DNA of 64,000 nucleotides. It comes from Onchocerca lupi (taxonomy: Eukaryota; Nematoda; Chromadorea; Rhabditida; Onchocercidae). Where the stretch lies: contig JAOVVO010000049.1 of assembly GCA_028564675.1 (NCBI GenBank), forward strand, positions 124,001 to 188,000. The letters run 5' to 3'. The first letter of the stretch is position 1; every line of letters starts with the position of its first letter. The notes under the pieces are model-generated. The model did not search any database. It was not told where the DNA came from and was given only the letters and a program-made list of their open reading frames with translations. Both the position numbers and the translations under genes were made by a program. Positions 51,801 through 64,000 of the stretch are shown here, piece after piece.

Positions 51801-52251
51801 CAGAACAACCTACTTAGTAAACAGTTCCAGAACAAGTCCTGGTGATTTACGCATCATATTACCAGGACATGTTTCCTGCATCCCAAACAGCCATGTTGTA
51901 TGAATTAGTCTCCCAGAACAATAAATTTGAGACAATGGCCCTAGACAAATTGGCTGCGAGCAATTCGGTTCCAAGGCAATATCAGCTACTACTAATACTT
52001 CGTCATTCTGCAAATCGTGGGAATAATCAAATTAAAATCTCATATGACATGCAACCAAACAATTTTGTTATGCAGCATACCAACGTATCTGAAAAAATAA
52101 AAGACAGAGGCACGTATAATTTTGGGAAATACAAGAACAAACGGTAACTTACAGCAGTTTTATGTTTCTTCGGAGTAGCTATTAATTCAGTACAAACTCC
52201 TCGTGGTCCATTCACGAAAAAAAAAAAAATTACACATATTAAACCTTCCAT
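48851..52251 (-). CDS. tre: Trehalase (glycoside hydrolase family 37), divergent signature
   Basis: Eleven exons join in phase to 619 residues: 52251-52153, 52007-51814, 51593-51450, 51259-51087, 50888-50786, 50625-50436, 50373-50211, 50136-50025, 49856-49627, 49500-49304 and 49105-48851. A hydrophobic N-terminus (MEGLICVIFFFFVNG) suggests a secreted or membrane-bound enzyme; the family splits trehalose into two glucoses. Signature 2 is intact, QWDYPNGWPP (483-492). The acid Asp is kept in ESGIDFSTRWF (Asp342), and the base Glu in GSGGEYPVQQGFGWTNG (Glu557). Signature 1, normally PGGRFxExYxWDxYW, reads PGGSFQIYFYWDSYW (186-200), so the Arg is Ser189 and the Glu is Ile192. RSQPP is RSHPP. The Arg of PGGRF is regarded as essential, so activity is doubtful. 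An acceptor-like ATTCCAG lies 17 bp before the ATG, a possible trans-splice site. Confidence 0.92.
51322..51430 (-). pseudogene. Fossil duplicate of trehalase exon 4 inside intron 3
   Basis: On the minus strand, about 109 bp of intron 3 align with the second half of exon 4: ATTTTGCCTATTTCAAATGC against ATTTTGCCTGTTTCAAATGC, then TACCTGGTGGACTGTTTCAA against TACCTGGTGGTTCATTTCAG. The copy carries in-frame stops and a 1-bp deletion before TACCTGG, so it cannot be used as an exon. Confidence 0.8.
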
Positions 52252-55062
52252 TTTACTTCAGCATATCTGGAATTATCTCCTTGTTTGCTTTTACGCACAA
52301 CTTAATGGGAATATTTTAAACATGATGAAAAAGTATCCATTTCACACAAAGAAGTAGAATGTCAAAACAATAGGAAATGCAACACACTGTTGGTGATAAT
52401 ACTAGGGTATGTGATTACAATATGGTAGTATATAGAATCCTGAAAGTCTTATGGGCAGATATAAAAAGAAAAAAGCTAAGATATCAAGTTAAAAATACTT
52501 TTTGTCCGCTTCCATCCAGAGGTAAGGATGTTGTCGAGGCTGCATCTCAAATACAAATGCTGCTCTCTCACCTAACACAACTTTTTCATTTCATAGAGTT
52601 CCAGCGAAACGAAAAATGATTTACGAAATATTATTTAGAAGTAATCGTATTTACTTTATGGTCACTAGTAACGTACGACCAACAAGTAGAAGAGGAGATG
52701 TGTGTGATGGAACAAATAATGTGGCTCGTGTCGTCAACATTAGTTGGAACTGCCTTAGAATGAATTGGCAAAGTGAGTGCTAATGACAGGAGGTATGCTA
52801 AACCCTTATCCGGCAATCCGGAAGTTCACAGTATCCGTGAAGGATTCAGGAATATAGTCGATGAAATGCCGAAAAATGTGAAATATAAGCGGGATTGATG
52901 TGGAAATATTTATATGTCACGATATCTATATCTTTTGATAACATTTTCAATGTTTTCTGAATGCTCTGTAGCTCGTTGATAAGATTATTCTGCAGAGGAA
53001 TTGTTGCGCTAAAGATAAACAATGAGTAAATTAAGTATGGGTCGATTCTATAATATAAGCTAAGCACCTGTCGTGATGCTTGACTCGAAGATGCTTTTGA
53101 TATCACAGTTTAGCTTGAAGACGGACTACTTCTATGTTACTCCTGATTTTGTATTGTTTCGCACTTGATATAAAAATCGCGAAAACTTTTTTTTGCTTTC
53201 AAAAACCAAAAATTATTCTAACCATTTAAAATGCATAAAGTAAAACCAGATAACTATTAATTTCATGGATTGAAATTTAAAATTCATATATTGCCTCTAG
53301 ATCTGGGATTTATTTGTTCTTGAAAATGCAAAAGAGGGTTAAATAAGGCTTCAGGAAGACAATTATTCGTAGTTGGAAAAGATATTCCGCGACAGCAAGT
53401 TGTCGTTTATTTGTTATGGACTGCTGCGTTTCATCCTGATATTCAGAAAAAGACGAACATTTTCAAGGTTACTGATTCCTCCAACATATTTTTCGTTGCG
53501 AATTTGCATGCAAAAAAAAAGAAAAAAAAAACACGAATCATAGATGAACAGTGACGAAAGGAATTACCTGTATTCGTGGTACTATCACAAGATTTATTTT
53601 GAAAGGCACTGATTCGGAAATTCTGTCAATTCTTAGTGTGAAGAATCAAATTTTGAAATCCCGAAAATTTCAAATTATGTATTCATAATGCATTCGTTTC
53701 CATATCCCTAGAATACTTCCTAAATTATCCGTCATCCAGGAAAAGGAGAAGGTTGGAAATGAGAGATCAGTCGGATAGAATGACCTTACCAAAGTTCATT
53801 ATTGAGTACCTTATGTCTTGCATTGAATTAAATTAACCTTTTACCAATAATGTCCAGGCCAGGACAAGTATGCACCGAAATAGTTAACTATGAGTGTCGT
53901 GGATAATACTGCACGGCAGCGTTTTGTTGATGTTCCAAATATCAGATTACAAATGGAGCTTTAAAATTAACATTGCACTTAATAACGATTGTTTGTTGGC
54001 AAGAGATATTAAGTAATGATCTCAAAATATATTGCGGAACAGCAGATCGTGTATGACATTAATCATATCAGTGTAATTTGTTACGATTATGCAGCTGATT
54101 TATTTCAGCTTGTTTTCACATCATATTCCTATGCCATCTCACATATGGGCAATTCGAAACGAGCTTCTTTCATTGTGTCTGACATTCTCTGTTAACTTAA
54201 TATTTTCTCAAATATATTAATTGGAGCAAATTATTAAAAAGTAAGATCAACTCTGAATAGGAGCGTTAATCGGAACCAAATTAAAATTAGCTGCACCGCA
54301 GCGACTTTCATTTGAAAAGTGGCAGATCAACAGAATGTTATTCCGCTTTTGTTATATATGTCATGAAAAATCCGCTTGCTGACGAAGACGTAACTAAAAT
54401 TTGGGTCGACACTGAGCATACAATGACGCTTTGCAGAAATATTTTTCGCAACCATCTCAAACTTTCTTAAAAACATATGTATTTGACAAGGCGAAAATGT
54501 CTATAGGATAAAATAAATATGTTCGTGCCAGATTGTACATTTAACAATGTATAATGAAACACCAGGGACTGTTACATCAGTAAAAAATACAGCAAATGTT
54601 TTGAAATATTTCCTGAAAATGGTTACTTCCCCGCACACCAATGAACAGTGGGACATGATAACACGAAATGCTACCTGACACGAAGTTGTGGAGAAATCAA
54701 CTGAGTTTCAGAAATCTCAAGAGAAGGACGATTATTCACAATTTCATTTTACATTGCTTTTTTTAAGTTTCAAACAGGAGTTCGAAATATATGTTGCAAG
54801 AAAAGCAACATAATCAAATTCTTAGAAGTTTCAGGAAAATGATGGGAAATTGTAGGAATGAATAAAACAGCAATGCTGAACGAATAATTATAAATAACAT
54901 TTCAAACTGCATAGCACATTCAGAAATCCTGTATAAGCTTTTTGGAAACAAAAACATGCATTACAAGAAAGGATATAAATATTTCGACGAGTCCTCTTAG
55001 CTCGGAAAATTGCTAAGAAATGAGCATTTAGCAACTTATCACAACTACATCATTCTAGTATA
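52252..55062. other. Trehalase 5' flank and intergenic DNA
   Basis: No supported gene. The open frames at 52377-52619 (plus) and 52631-52816 (minus) lack splice context or an ATG. A 36-codon coding-like stretch at about 54361-54470 (plus; PLADEDVTKIWVDTEHTMTL) stands alone. Confidence 0.5.
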
Positions 55063-55402
55063 TTAGTTAGTACTATTGCCAGCACATTGCATTGCCTTTA
55101 ATAGTCCTAGTCTAGGACTTAGCTTTTTAGCTTTTTTAGCTTTTTTATTATGTTTCATAAGAAGATACTCGAAAAATTTACAAATTTCTCTAGTAGATTT
55201 TAAAACAGTATTCTGATAACTTTCAAATAATGTAACTGGTGATTTTTCAATATTTCTGCTTAAAGTTTCCACATTTTTCTCCTCAAATTTAAGAAGTGGC
55301 AGGCAGAGTGTTGCTGAGCAAGAGAGATAAGGAATATCTTGAATTTTCCAATCACTTTTGTTTTTTATACAGCTTGATTTGAAATGAAGCTTCTCGGAGT
55401 CA
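55063..55402 (-). CDS. Coding-like terminal exon downstream of the NOAH-like gene
   Basis: A 112-codon open block begins after a strong acceptor (TTTTGTTTGTCACAG) and ends in TAA. It encodes a Lys-rich, partly helical segment (for example ETLSRNIEKSPVTLFESYQN and KHNKKAKKAKK) with several cysteines near its start. It needs two carried bases, exactly what exon 9 of the NOAH-like gene (donor at 55713) supplies, so it could replace the membrane-anchor exon 10. A GT 28 bp before its acceptor, inside the last codons of exon 10, is also in phase, but a 28-nt intron would be extraordinarily short. It could otherwise be the 3' exon of an unrelated gene. Confidence 0.45.
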
Positions 55403-55426
55403 CTGTGACAAACAAAATTTAAATAA

Positions 55427-58400
55427 TTACAAAGGCAATTTTTCCTTCTTCAAAGAACTACAACCCCATACAGCAATAAATGCAGACAGAACCAAGCATA
55501 CCACGGATACGGACACGACGGATGATATAAACCATATTTCAGAAATGCATACGAGATCGAACTCTTCCGAAAAAGCGCTAAAATTTTTTGAATGATCAGT
55601 AGATAATCTCTCGAATTTACTTCATGACCAAAAATAATTTGTATTTCAGAAATTTGATTAAACACTGATCAAATTTGTTGTTCTTCCGCTAAAAACATGA
55701 TTCAAGAGCTTACCTATTCGAGAAGGTAGCATTCTGTAAAACTTCTTCATCTTCTCCTTCTACGAGAACTCGTATTATTGCAGACAGTGTCCCTTCTGTT
55801 TGATTACTATCATCGATATTTCGTTTCCGCCGTCCGTGAGACATAAATAGCTCATTCGTTCCAGAATCCAAACAATTACTCTACAAAGTCAAGATCAAGT
55901 GTAATGGTTAATAAAACTTTTGTTCCTTCTTCCTCTGTACCTCTCATTTCCTTAATTTTCTAGTTCGATCAAGGAATAATCTAAAAATATCATTTTCATG
56001 TATTAACTTTACTATCAAGTTTCCCGAATCTTCATAATGAATTAGAAGAATCAAAATTATTTTTAATTTTTCAAGCAAATAATATAAGAGTAGTGAGACT
56101 TACCGGTGGGCATCCATTGGGTCCAGCACAGAACATTACTTGACAAAGGATCTGAACATCATATGAACCATCCAGTCGGAATGCTTTCATATCACATTTA
56201 AGGCGGTTTTTTTCAAAATCTTGTCGAACGGGACCAACCAAGGCTGGGTAACGTGGGCAACTAAATTAACTGCCATTTTTTGAATGTGAACTTTCCAATC
56301 TTTGTATATTGCATGGATCTAATTCAACAATGAATCGTAGATTAAATAAGAAGATAAAAAAAGGGATTCCTTTTTTATAGTGTAAGATTTATATTATATA
56401 ATTATAGAACTTTTTGAATAAATAAGAATTATGAGTCATTTTCGTTTTCTGATTTGCTAGAAATGTAAGTCGTCGAAAGAAAGAATTAAGCAGTCAATTG
56501 GTAATAATCAACATGATAAGACTAGCATTTGCTACAAAAGCATAATTCGACAAGGAGTTAATCGAGAGTCGTTAGCTTCTATTTCAGGATATATAGGTAT
56601 TATACTAACCCATTTTCGATGATGGTAAAAGGAACAGCATCGCCCTCTCCACCAACTCGTGTTGCTGTACATTCGGTTAGCATCATATTGTGAGGCCCAG
56701 CTTGTTCGGATGTAATAACCATTTGGATTGCATCACCAATTGAAGCCTTTTCCAGGAATTCGTCATCAGCATTCAGGAAGGACAACGTTGCAGTTACCGG
56801 TGGTGGAGTTCCGACAGCAAGAACGCGTGTGTTCGCTTCTCTAAAATTCAGGAATTTTCTATATCACTATCAAAAAAGAACATTTCCAAACAGTAGCTGA
56901 ATATAAATAACTGCTTAAAGCGCAGCAAAATTATTCATAAAGGTATCAGAAGTTAATATTCTTTTCTCGTATTTTTTTAATTTTATTTTTTATTTTTTTA
57001 TGAGAAAATGATGACGATTTGGCTCTCCATATAACTGAATTCAGAAAATGGAGAATAACTTACCCCGCATCATAAATTGTTGTGACAACAACTGAACCTT
57101 CATGCATCATTTTATCCATGGATATGTCACAGGAAACGCGATAGAAACGATCCCATTCAGTGGTCACCTGATGCGGTAGCACACCATCCAATGATACGAC
57201 AACTAATGCTTCTAACTTACCATCCTTAAGTTTCCGTTATTTTAAATCATGTATAAAATTTCCTTTGTTGATTTTCCGCATACGTTTTTATATATTACTT
57301 GATTTTCACAGTTATTATATTTTATATTTTTATAAGATTTTTGATAAAGTAAGACACGATAAAAAGAATTTGCTTTGATGGAGCAGAAAATACTGGTAAT
57401 CAATCGATGAATTGCTAAACAATCGGTGAACGATACTTCGATTAGATTTCCTTTTCCTCAAAGAGTATGATGAGCAAAAAGTTCTTTTTGGGGCACTGAA
57501 ATAAAAATGAAATTTCGGAAAAAAAATTAAATACCTTAATAACTGTACCGCAATCAGAGGATACAGTAGGTGGTGGAAAATTGATCGAAATCTGTTTGGC
57601 ATTCTCAACAACCTGCGAACAAGTACTAAATCGTTCTGCAGCGTAAATGGCCCCCGTGTATGGTTCCTTGGTATTCACAATGAAACGTATTCCCTCATTA
57701 GTACACAATGCCATACCGCCAAATGGTGATTCTGGAAGTATTGACTTATTTATTTGGCTAACTTGATCCTTAGTTTTCGTTTATCTAATTTTCTACATGC
57801 ATTAGTTCATTCATTATAATCTTATAGAATCGCATTAATTCACTCATTTGCTTGCACATAATTGGTTGATAAATGGAGTATTTTCGTGATAAATCGAGTA
57901 GTTCGCATAGCATTAAATAAATAATTGATTAATCAACCGATCGCTTTGCTTAAAATTAAGCTACTCATGTTCAATAAGAGGATTAGTTCACATATAAGAG
58001 CATCAGTAACTATCACTGATAAAACGAGCGATAAATAGGAAAACTAGTTTCCTCAAAAAAAGATCCCAAATAAAAGTTTTCGGAAAAAAGAAAAAAAAGA
58101 TATGCCGGTCAGATTTATGGTCGAAGTTCCTTTGTCTTCCAAGCTGTAATTGACTAATAGGTAGGTGGAAAAAAATATTGAAACTGAAGACAGGCGAAGT
58201 GTGGATGAAAATGGAAAAACTACGAGATGTAAGAAGAGAAAAATGGAAGAATCGCAGGATGTAAGAAGAGGACTGAAGATTTAAAGCTGTCAAAGATACT
58301 AAAGACGAAAATTGATGCTGTAGGAGAAAAGGAAAAAATCTGACTATCACTGCAAATGCTCAATTTTTTTGAATAAAAATTTATCGTCGATTCCTGTGTT

Positions 58401-61256
58401 TCAACGTATAAGATCAACGGACTACTGTTGATCATAGCAGATGATTATCAGAAATTGATTCATCTATTTTTGTCTTGCATGCTTTGTTAAAGTATACTTC
58501 AAATATTGACTTACCACAGTTAAATTCATAAAAATCGGTTGAAGGATTTGATTTAACATTCGCATCCGAGCGTCCAATCGAAAATACATAACATGTCATT
58601 TGTGTGCGATCATAATTGATACTCTTACAATTCAGATTCTGGAAGCACAATGATATGCAATCCGATAAGGTAACACCCTGAGCAGAAGCAACTGGTTGAC
58701 CTTCTATTTGACTACCAATGAAACGCTCGAAGGCTGCCTGCTGACGACAAGTTGAGGAACTGAGATCCGCTGTAATTTTTCGAAATCACTTAAATTGATA
58801 CCAAAATTCCTTTTGTTATTCAAAAGTTATCACTCTTTCCCAATAACATCCATTTATAACTTCCAAAACAACAATTCGTCTGCAAGTTAAACTGAGAGAA
58901 TTATTAATTTTCACCTAAAACTGCTTTCTTAATTTTAGCATTTGAACAGAAAGTTTAAATTCGAAAATTCACCAGCAACGCAAACAGGTTCGTAGTAATC
59001 CTTGCCCTGTAAATGACCTTGCTGATCGGCCCTAGAGAATGTATCCTCATCGCTCACGATGCAATTCTTTTCGGATGGACTAAATTCCACGGAACGACAG
59101 AATGTGTTCAAGGAATCTAGACACTTTTGTAAACAGAATGATTCTTGCGCCTCAACAGACTGCGTGTGGTCATAAAAGTGTATTTCAAAATTGGTCGTTT
59201 TTACGAAAACTAGGTTGCCACCCGCTTCGCCACATCGATTTTGACCTAAAAAAATTAATTAAGTCAATCCCTTCTTTTTTTTTCGGTTCAAATATCGAAA
59301 TACCTTAAATAAGAAGCAGCATACAACATCTATCTTTTATCTTTACACATTCCACCAACTTCCTGACAAATAATAATATTAGGTTTTGTTTTCATTGAAG
59401 ATTTCTAACCTATAAACGCAAATTTTCTGGATAAAAATTTTGAGATTTTTCAAAATAATCCAAAATAAGAAAAATGCATATTATTGTTTTAGAAAAGCTT
59501 TCTTTGTACCAGGTATTTGCAATCTTGCAAAAATCCGAATTTGGTGATTGGAATTCTTATTTCAGGAAATCACATATATTGAAATTAAACATTTGCTTAT
59601 CATTTAATTAGCAGTCATAATAATGACATATTTAAGAATACTTCATTTAATTCAGCATTCCTTCCATTCCCATTAATTCTTTTTCTATTTGGGAGATTGA
59701 TCTTCCGCGCACTGGAAATCATTCTCAATTTAAGTTTCCATTTTTCTATGAAGAGAAGAGGATATCTTTTTAATTATTCAAGCAACTATAAACAAATTAC
59801 GCGAAAGGCAGTTGTTGTCATAATAATCGACAGATGAATCGCTGTGTCGCAAATGACTTGGTTTGGAGCGTCGATCTTCTGTTGATAACTCGCATAAATA
59901 AGTGTCATAATTGTAATTTACTGAACGACAAACAAATTCTTCTTCTTTAAGACATGCTGATAGGCATTGCTCACGTGATCCAACCTTAAAATTTCATTTA
60001 ATGCATAAAAAAATCGAAGATTTCGGAATGCTAATTACAAATCATGTTTTGAAGAATGAAATTTACTTCATTTTGTTTCTAGCAAATCCAATCCTCTTTT
60101 GGGAAGAGAAGAACAAGACAGATGGCGAGACTTATGCTTTGTCTTTCACTAACTCAAACTTAATTAAATTTGATCCATCTCAGCCTACTCTCACTTTTTT
60201 CAGCTTTCTGATAACTTGAAATTATGTTTTATTGGTTCTTGTTTCGATGTCTTCCCTTTAATTTACATACATCATTAGTTTTATCGAGTTACAAAATGTC
60301 GCTTGTTTTTTGAAAAGGAATGAAAAACAGTATAATGACTCGTGCCTTTATCGTCTTTCAAGCTGCTTGCTTATCAGTACCTGTCAGCACGTTTGCTTAT
60401 CAGCATGTTTAAAAATATCAAATTGAGAATAATTTTGAGTGTGAATACATTTTGAATAGCTAAAAAAATTAATCAATCTTTAAAATATCTAAAACCGCTT
60501 AGTCTTCGAAAATGTAGCTTATTAAAGGAATTCTTCTAGAGAATATGTTATGGATTTTAAATTGTAACAATTGAAAAACATATCGCTGTATTTTTCGATT
60601 ACTTAATTTTAGGCAAATCAAAGCTATCTTCAATTTTCATCAAGTAATAACTAAAAGTAAGATACAGTCGTGGATAAGATCTGCCGCAGATGTATTTCTC
60701 ATATAACCATAATTTCAGCCTAAGTTGTTATACCGGACTTTTAGTCTCTATGCTAACTGTGATGATATCTGTCAAAAAAACACGATATCAATTGGAGTAC
60801 CTGCACGGATTTACGAACGAATCCTTCCAGAGCGGTTTTTCGGGTGTGTTCAAATGAAAATGATCGGTAAGTACATGCTTCATGTGCGCTAACACCTGGG
60901 ATGCATGTCTTCTCGTAGTAAAAATTATTTGCTGAAGGATTTGATGCCAGATTAGCGGTACCCGCTGGAGTGGCGGCATCGTCAAAGAAATAACACGTTT
61001 CACGACCGTCAAAATTAAATGAAGCACAGACTCGTTGAGCTCCCGTTGTTGGTTCAATGTTATTACGGCAATACTGGGCACATGTGAGATCATGTCCGGC
61101 AGTAGATACGACAACCGGTGTTCCGGACAGCCGTGCCCGTGCTATACGGACAAACGCTGTTGTTTCATGACTTCCGCACTCAAATACAGCCCAGCCTATC
61201 GTTGCACATGATGTTAGCAGCAGCAGCAATGATAATAATAGAGCACAAGATACCAT
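55427..61256 (-). CDS. noah-2: PAN/ZP-domain apical matrix membrane protein (NOMPA homologue, NOAH-2-like)
   Basis: Ten exons join in phase to 743 residues: 61256-60801, 59984-59801, 59245-58973, 58769-58515, 57731-57535, 57224-57064, 56840-56610, 56260-56104, 55880-55714 and 55577-55427. A signal peptide (about 1-23) is followed by four Cys-rich PAN/apple modules (about 26-118, 121-210, 216-303 and 308-389). A zona pellucida domain runs from about 393 (ALCTNEGIRFIVNTKEPYTG) to 640 (CAGPNGCPP). A furin-type site, HGRRKR (to 658), and a membrane helix (about 709-731) complete the layout. This is the plan of Drosophila NompA and nematode NOAH proteins, which form apical extracellular matrix linking epidermis or sensory endings to cuticle; the choice of noah-2 over noah-1 rests on length and is less certain. 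The ATG lies 10 bp after GGATTTCAG. Confidence 0.9.
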
Positions 61257-61268
61257 TGATAATTACCT
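61257..61268 (-). promoter_or_regulatory. Putative splice-leader acceptor just 5' of the NOAH-like ATG
   Basis: GGATTTCAG ends 10 bp before the ATG on the minus strand. TTTCAG directly upstream of a start codon is the usual nematode trans-splice acceptor; an upstream non-coding exon is the alternative. Confidence 0.4.
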
Positions 61269-61519
61269 GAAATCCTGTATCTGGTTAGTCTTGGAGTGGA
61301 TATGATCACTGGCTAATTTAAGAGGGAAGAATGACTATAGTAGGTTGATACACTTAGTTAATATGATTCAAATGGCAAGTTGTGGTAGTTATTATTGGGG
61401 TATGTACTATGTATGGTACACACTTTATCATTACACCTCTCTGTTAATTGTTTAGTCACTCCTCCTTGACCTCATTCCGGTCTTTCAATGGTCGTTCATC
61501 GTCCTAAATTTCTTTACAT

Positions 61520-61690
61520 CTAAATACATATATCGATGATCGCATCATCATCATCTTCGATCATCCCTTCGCCCATCTTCCCAGAACCTTTAGTTCTTCG
61601 AGATCCGTGGATAAAAGAATTCTGATCTCCAACTTCCTCCGAATTTCTCTTCTCAGTTTCTTCATTTATCAGAGATTGATAGTCATCCAT
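61520..61690 (-). CDS. Acidic 56-residue open frame upstream of the NOAH-like gene
   Basis: An ATG open frame (MDDYQSLINEETEKRNSEE...) with an acidic tail (GEGMIEDDDDAIIDICI). Its amino-acid usage looks coding-like, but there is no signal peptide, clear splice site or known family. It lies about 265 bp before the NOAH-like start and could be a small gene, an upstream open frame or chance. Confidence 0.25.
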   Translation of the reverse strand: MDDYQSLINEETEKRNSEEVGDQNSFIHGSRRTKGSGKMGEGMIEDDDDAIIDICI

Positions 61691-64000
61691 TTCAGTATAA
61701 CACAAGGGAAAATAATTTATAGACACATGTCAGTGTGTGTTCTCCGAGGCAATTCTTCGTTGGAATTGTGCAAAAAGCAAATTAACTTTTAATCATCTAA
61801 AGGACAGTAACTGTGGTTAGCAATCATTTTAATATGATGCAAAGTCGAAAGTACTGTCTCTAAACTTAGAATTTATAAGTAACAGCTCAAACGACTATTC
61901 ACTATTTTTTTGGTATTTCAAAGAGCGAATTCAAATTGCAACAAATGAACAATTTGAGTAACATACAAAGAAATGAACGGAATTCCAACATTTTAAAATT
62001 TCGAATGCCTTATATATTTCATTTACTATGACATCTCACCATTGCAAATTCAAGCTGGCCAAATGTAAAACGACTCTTACCCTATCTTAAAGAAATGTTC
62101 GTCTCAAAAGAAGTTCGAAATTACTGACATTTTCAGTTTCTACAATTTAATTTTTGTGTTATTTGCAGTATGTATTGAACAGAATTATCTAAATTATCGA
62201 TTAAAAAGAATGACATCTATTTAGTTCGGTGCTACCTCTCACTTTTTTTTTTTTAATTCAGCAGTACTTCTCATTTTTTTGGCTACATCACGTAAGACGC
62301 TTCTAGCGATATTTCAATAGAGCTCTTGGCACGATATATCATTTTTTCGATTATTTAAAATTCTGGCAGGTTTTTTTTTTTTTTTAAATTTAAAAAACAT
62401 ATTCCTTGGTTTTTAAAAATCATCCCAGATATTTATTTAAGTAAATTCAGTCGATTTATGCAATCGATTAAGTTAAATCGAATCAATTAAAAGTAGTTAT
62501 TTTTCATAAAATGGATTTGAAAAAAGAATCCAACCAGCTGCGAGAGCACAAGGAATGTTGTACATCTTTTCTTTTCTCCGTCTACTAGTCCTTCCTCCTC
62601 CCACACACTTCAACCGCTAAATGTTGTTCGTAAAGGGATAAACGTCCTTGGCCGGAAAACAGTGTTACCTGATTTGTTGTACATACATAACAAATATCTC
62701 ATACTCATTCCGCCAACAAATGTCATATTTTTGCCTGCCTATAAATTGAAAATGATGCACAGAGTCGATGAGATACGTAGAATTTCAACGATTTTATAAG
62801 ATTGCTTCCGTCAGATGCTGTTTGAGTATTCTCCCAACAACTAATGCCAACACTACCCAGAGAGATCCAATTACAGTAAGTGGAAAGCTCCAACATTTAT
62901 ATTAAAAAACCCAGCATCCAACTGTAAGTATCCTCAAACTTCGCAGGAAACGAAAAATTCAGGAAGTTAACAACGGAGATTCCTAAAAGAAATCGTAACT
63001 ATCTAATATCCAAGCCCGACCACATAAGTTTATGTTAACTGCACTCTGAATAGTTAAGCCGGAATATTGTGCCAAATCATATTTTTCATACAATAATTTA
63101 TTCATCAGGTACCCTCGAAGTTGTACAATTTGATGGGAAATATATTCCGCTATGATAAGATTTATCTTATATTTTAATCTGTTTCAATGCACTGGAAGCG
63201 TTCTTTTCTCTTTATTCCATAGACGAGACTCCATGTAGCAATTATCGTGCCAAGATAAGGAAAATCCATGCAACTGTTTCGTGATTTATGGTGTTAACAA
63301 TGAATGCTACTTGATCGAAATTTCAAATTGTATTATCTGGTTAACTCCATTGTGACTACAATTTCGCAAATATATAAACTTGTGCTACAGATTAGCGAAA
63401 TTTGTTTATTGTCAACGGTCAAGCAAGTATAAATAAAAAAAATAAAAACAATTTAGATGGAAAGTGAGAGCAAAAGAAAGATAAATGAATATATCAATGT
63501 ATGTTTCCTACATAACATCGCTTTAATAATTACGAAAGGGAGAGAAAATGAATAAAGCTTAGTTTGAGAATTATTTCCAGAGCAAAAAAAAAAAAAAAGC
63601 AAAACAAACCGATATGATAATAACAACAGAAAAAATGGAGCAGTTGCAGTTTTTTGGTAGCAACTTATAGCGAGCAGATTATAAAATAGATTACATTAGG
63701 GCTGAATGATTCTCCTATGCTACTAGAAAAATACTTCTAGTGAAGCAATCGCAAAATTTCGGAGCCTTCGGGACTACTTCATTACAAGCTATACTGAAGC
63801 AGACGGACATAAATCTAGTGATAATTATCATTCTTAAAACATATTCTGCTTAAAATGTGCTTCGAATTAAATAAGTATCCAACAAGATCGTAATTTGAAT
63901 TGATAATAAATATTTTGGAAAACTATTAAATGGAGATTAGGGATCGCCCAACTGTATCTGCAATGAAAATGAAAAGATCCTCGCTATGGTTTTTTTTCAC
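61691..64000. other. Upstream intergenic DNA, no gene seen
   Basis: AT-rich sequence with poly-T and poly-A runs and no exon chain on either strand. Promoter elements of the NOAH-like gene may lie here but none can be pinned down. Confidence 0.5.

Noticed and set aside
52631..52816. Minus-strand frame resembling a signal peptide upstream of trehalase
   Set aside because: It begins with TTG directly after a stop and has no acceptor, so no plausible start.
54361..54470. Plus-strand coding-like stretch of 36 codons
   Set aside because: It stands alone, with no partner exon or splice signal found on either side.
57330..58435. Minus-strand frames of 93, 115 and 71 codons between NOAH-like exons
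   Set aside because: They are extensions into introns or shadows; the exons with matching splice phase account for the coding sequence.

Overview
The window is AT-rich eukaryotic DNA that looks like a nematode nuclear genome. Genes are split by mostly short introns (about 50-300 bp) with TTTCAG-type acceptors and GTAAGT/GTTTGT/GTTAGT-type donors. The best-recognised proteins are animal or nematode families, one of them a nematode apical-matrix protein of the NOAH type. Species cannot be named from sequence alone; a spirurid/filarial-like nematode is a guess. All exon models were assembled by eye from splice motifs and reading-frame phase, with no transcript evidence.

Layout. (1) 243-2030, plus strand: the last six exons of an unrecognised serine-rich protein whose 5' part lies outside the window. 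(2) 2.0-17.2 kb: mostly non-coding, with a solo-LTR-like block at 3.5-3.8 kb, decayed coding-like blocks at 14.4-15.3 kb and a GT/GTGTT microsatellite at 15.5 kb. (3) 17.2-18.0 kb: a small candidate gene on the minus strand, part of which is duplicated in inverted orientation. (4) 18.1-20.7 kb, plus: a five-exon ZCCHC24-like zinc-finger gene. (5) 24.1-25.7 kb, minus: exon-like blocks of an unknown gene (weak). (6) 26.0-33.6 kb, minus: a five-exon class A peptide-type GPCR, preceded on the same strand, after only 105 bp, by the 3' exons of another gene. (7) 40.2-47.0 kb: a mosaic of Helitron pieces, including a broken Rep/helicase gene and several terminal junctions, with TTA-rich repeats. (8) 48.9-52.3 kb, minus: an eleven-exon trehalase (GH37) with unusual active-site signatures and a fossil exon copy in intron 3. 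(9) 55.1-61.3 kb, minus: a ten-exon PAN/ZP membrane protein (NOAH-2-like), with an additional phase-compatible terminal exon downstream.

The clearly coding genes serve separate jobs (cuticle or apical matrix, sugar metabolism, peptide signalling, RNA- or DNA-binding zinc finger), so no shared pathway is implied. The most unusual items are the NOAH-like gene with a possible second 3' end, the divergent trehalase with its dead exon duplicate, the tight gene pair upstream of the GPCR, and the head-to-tail Helitron mosaic whose coding relic runs opposite to the flanking termini.
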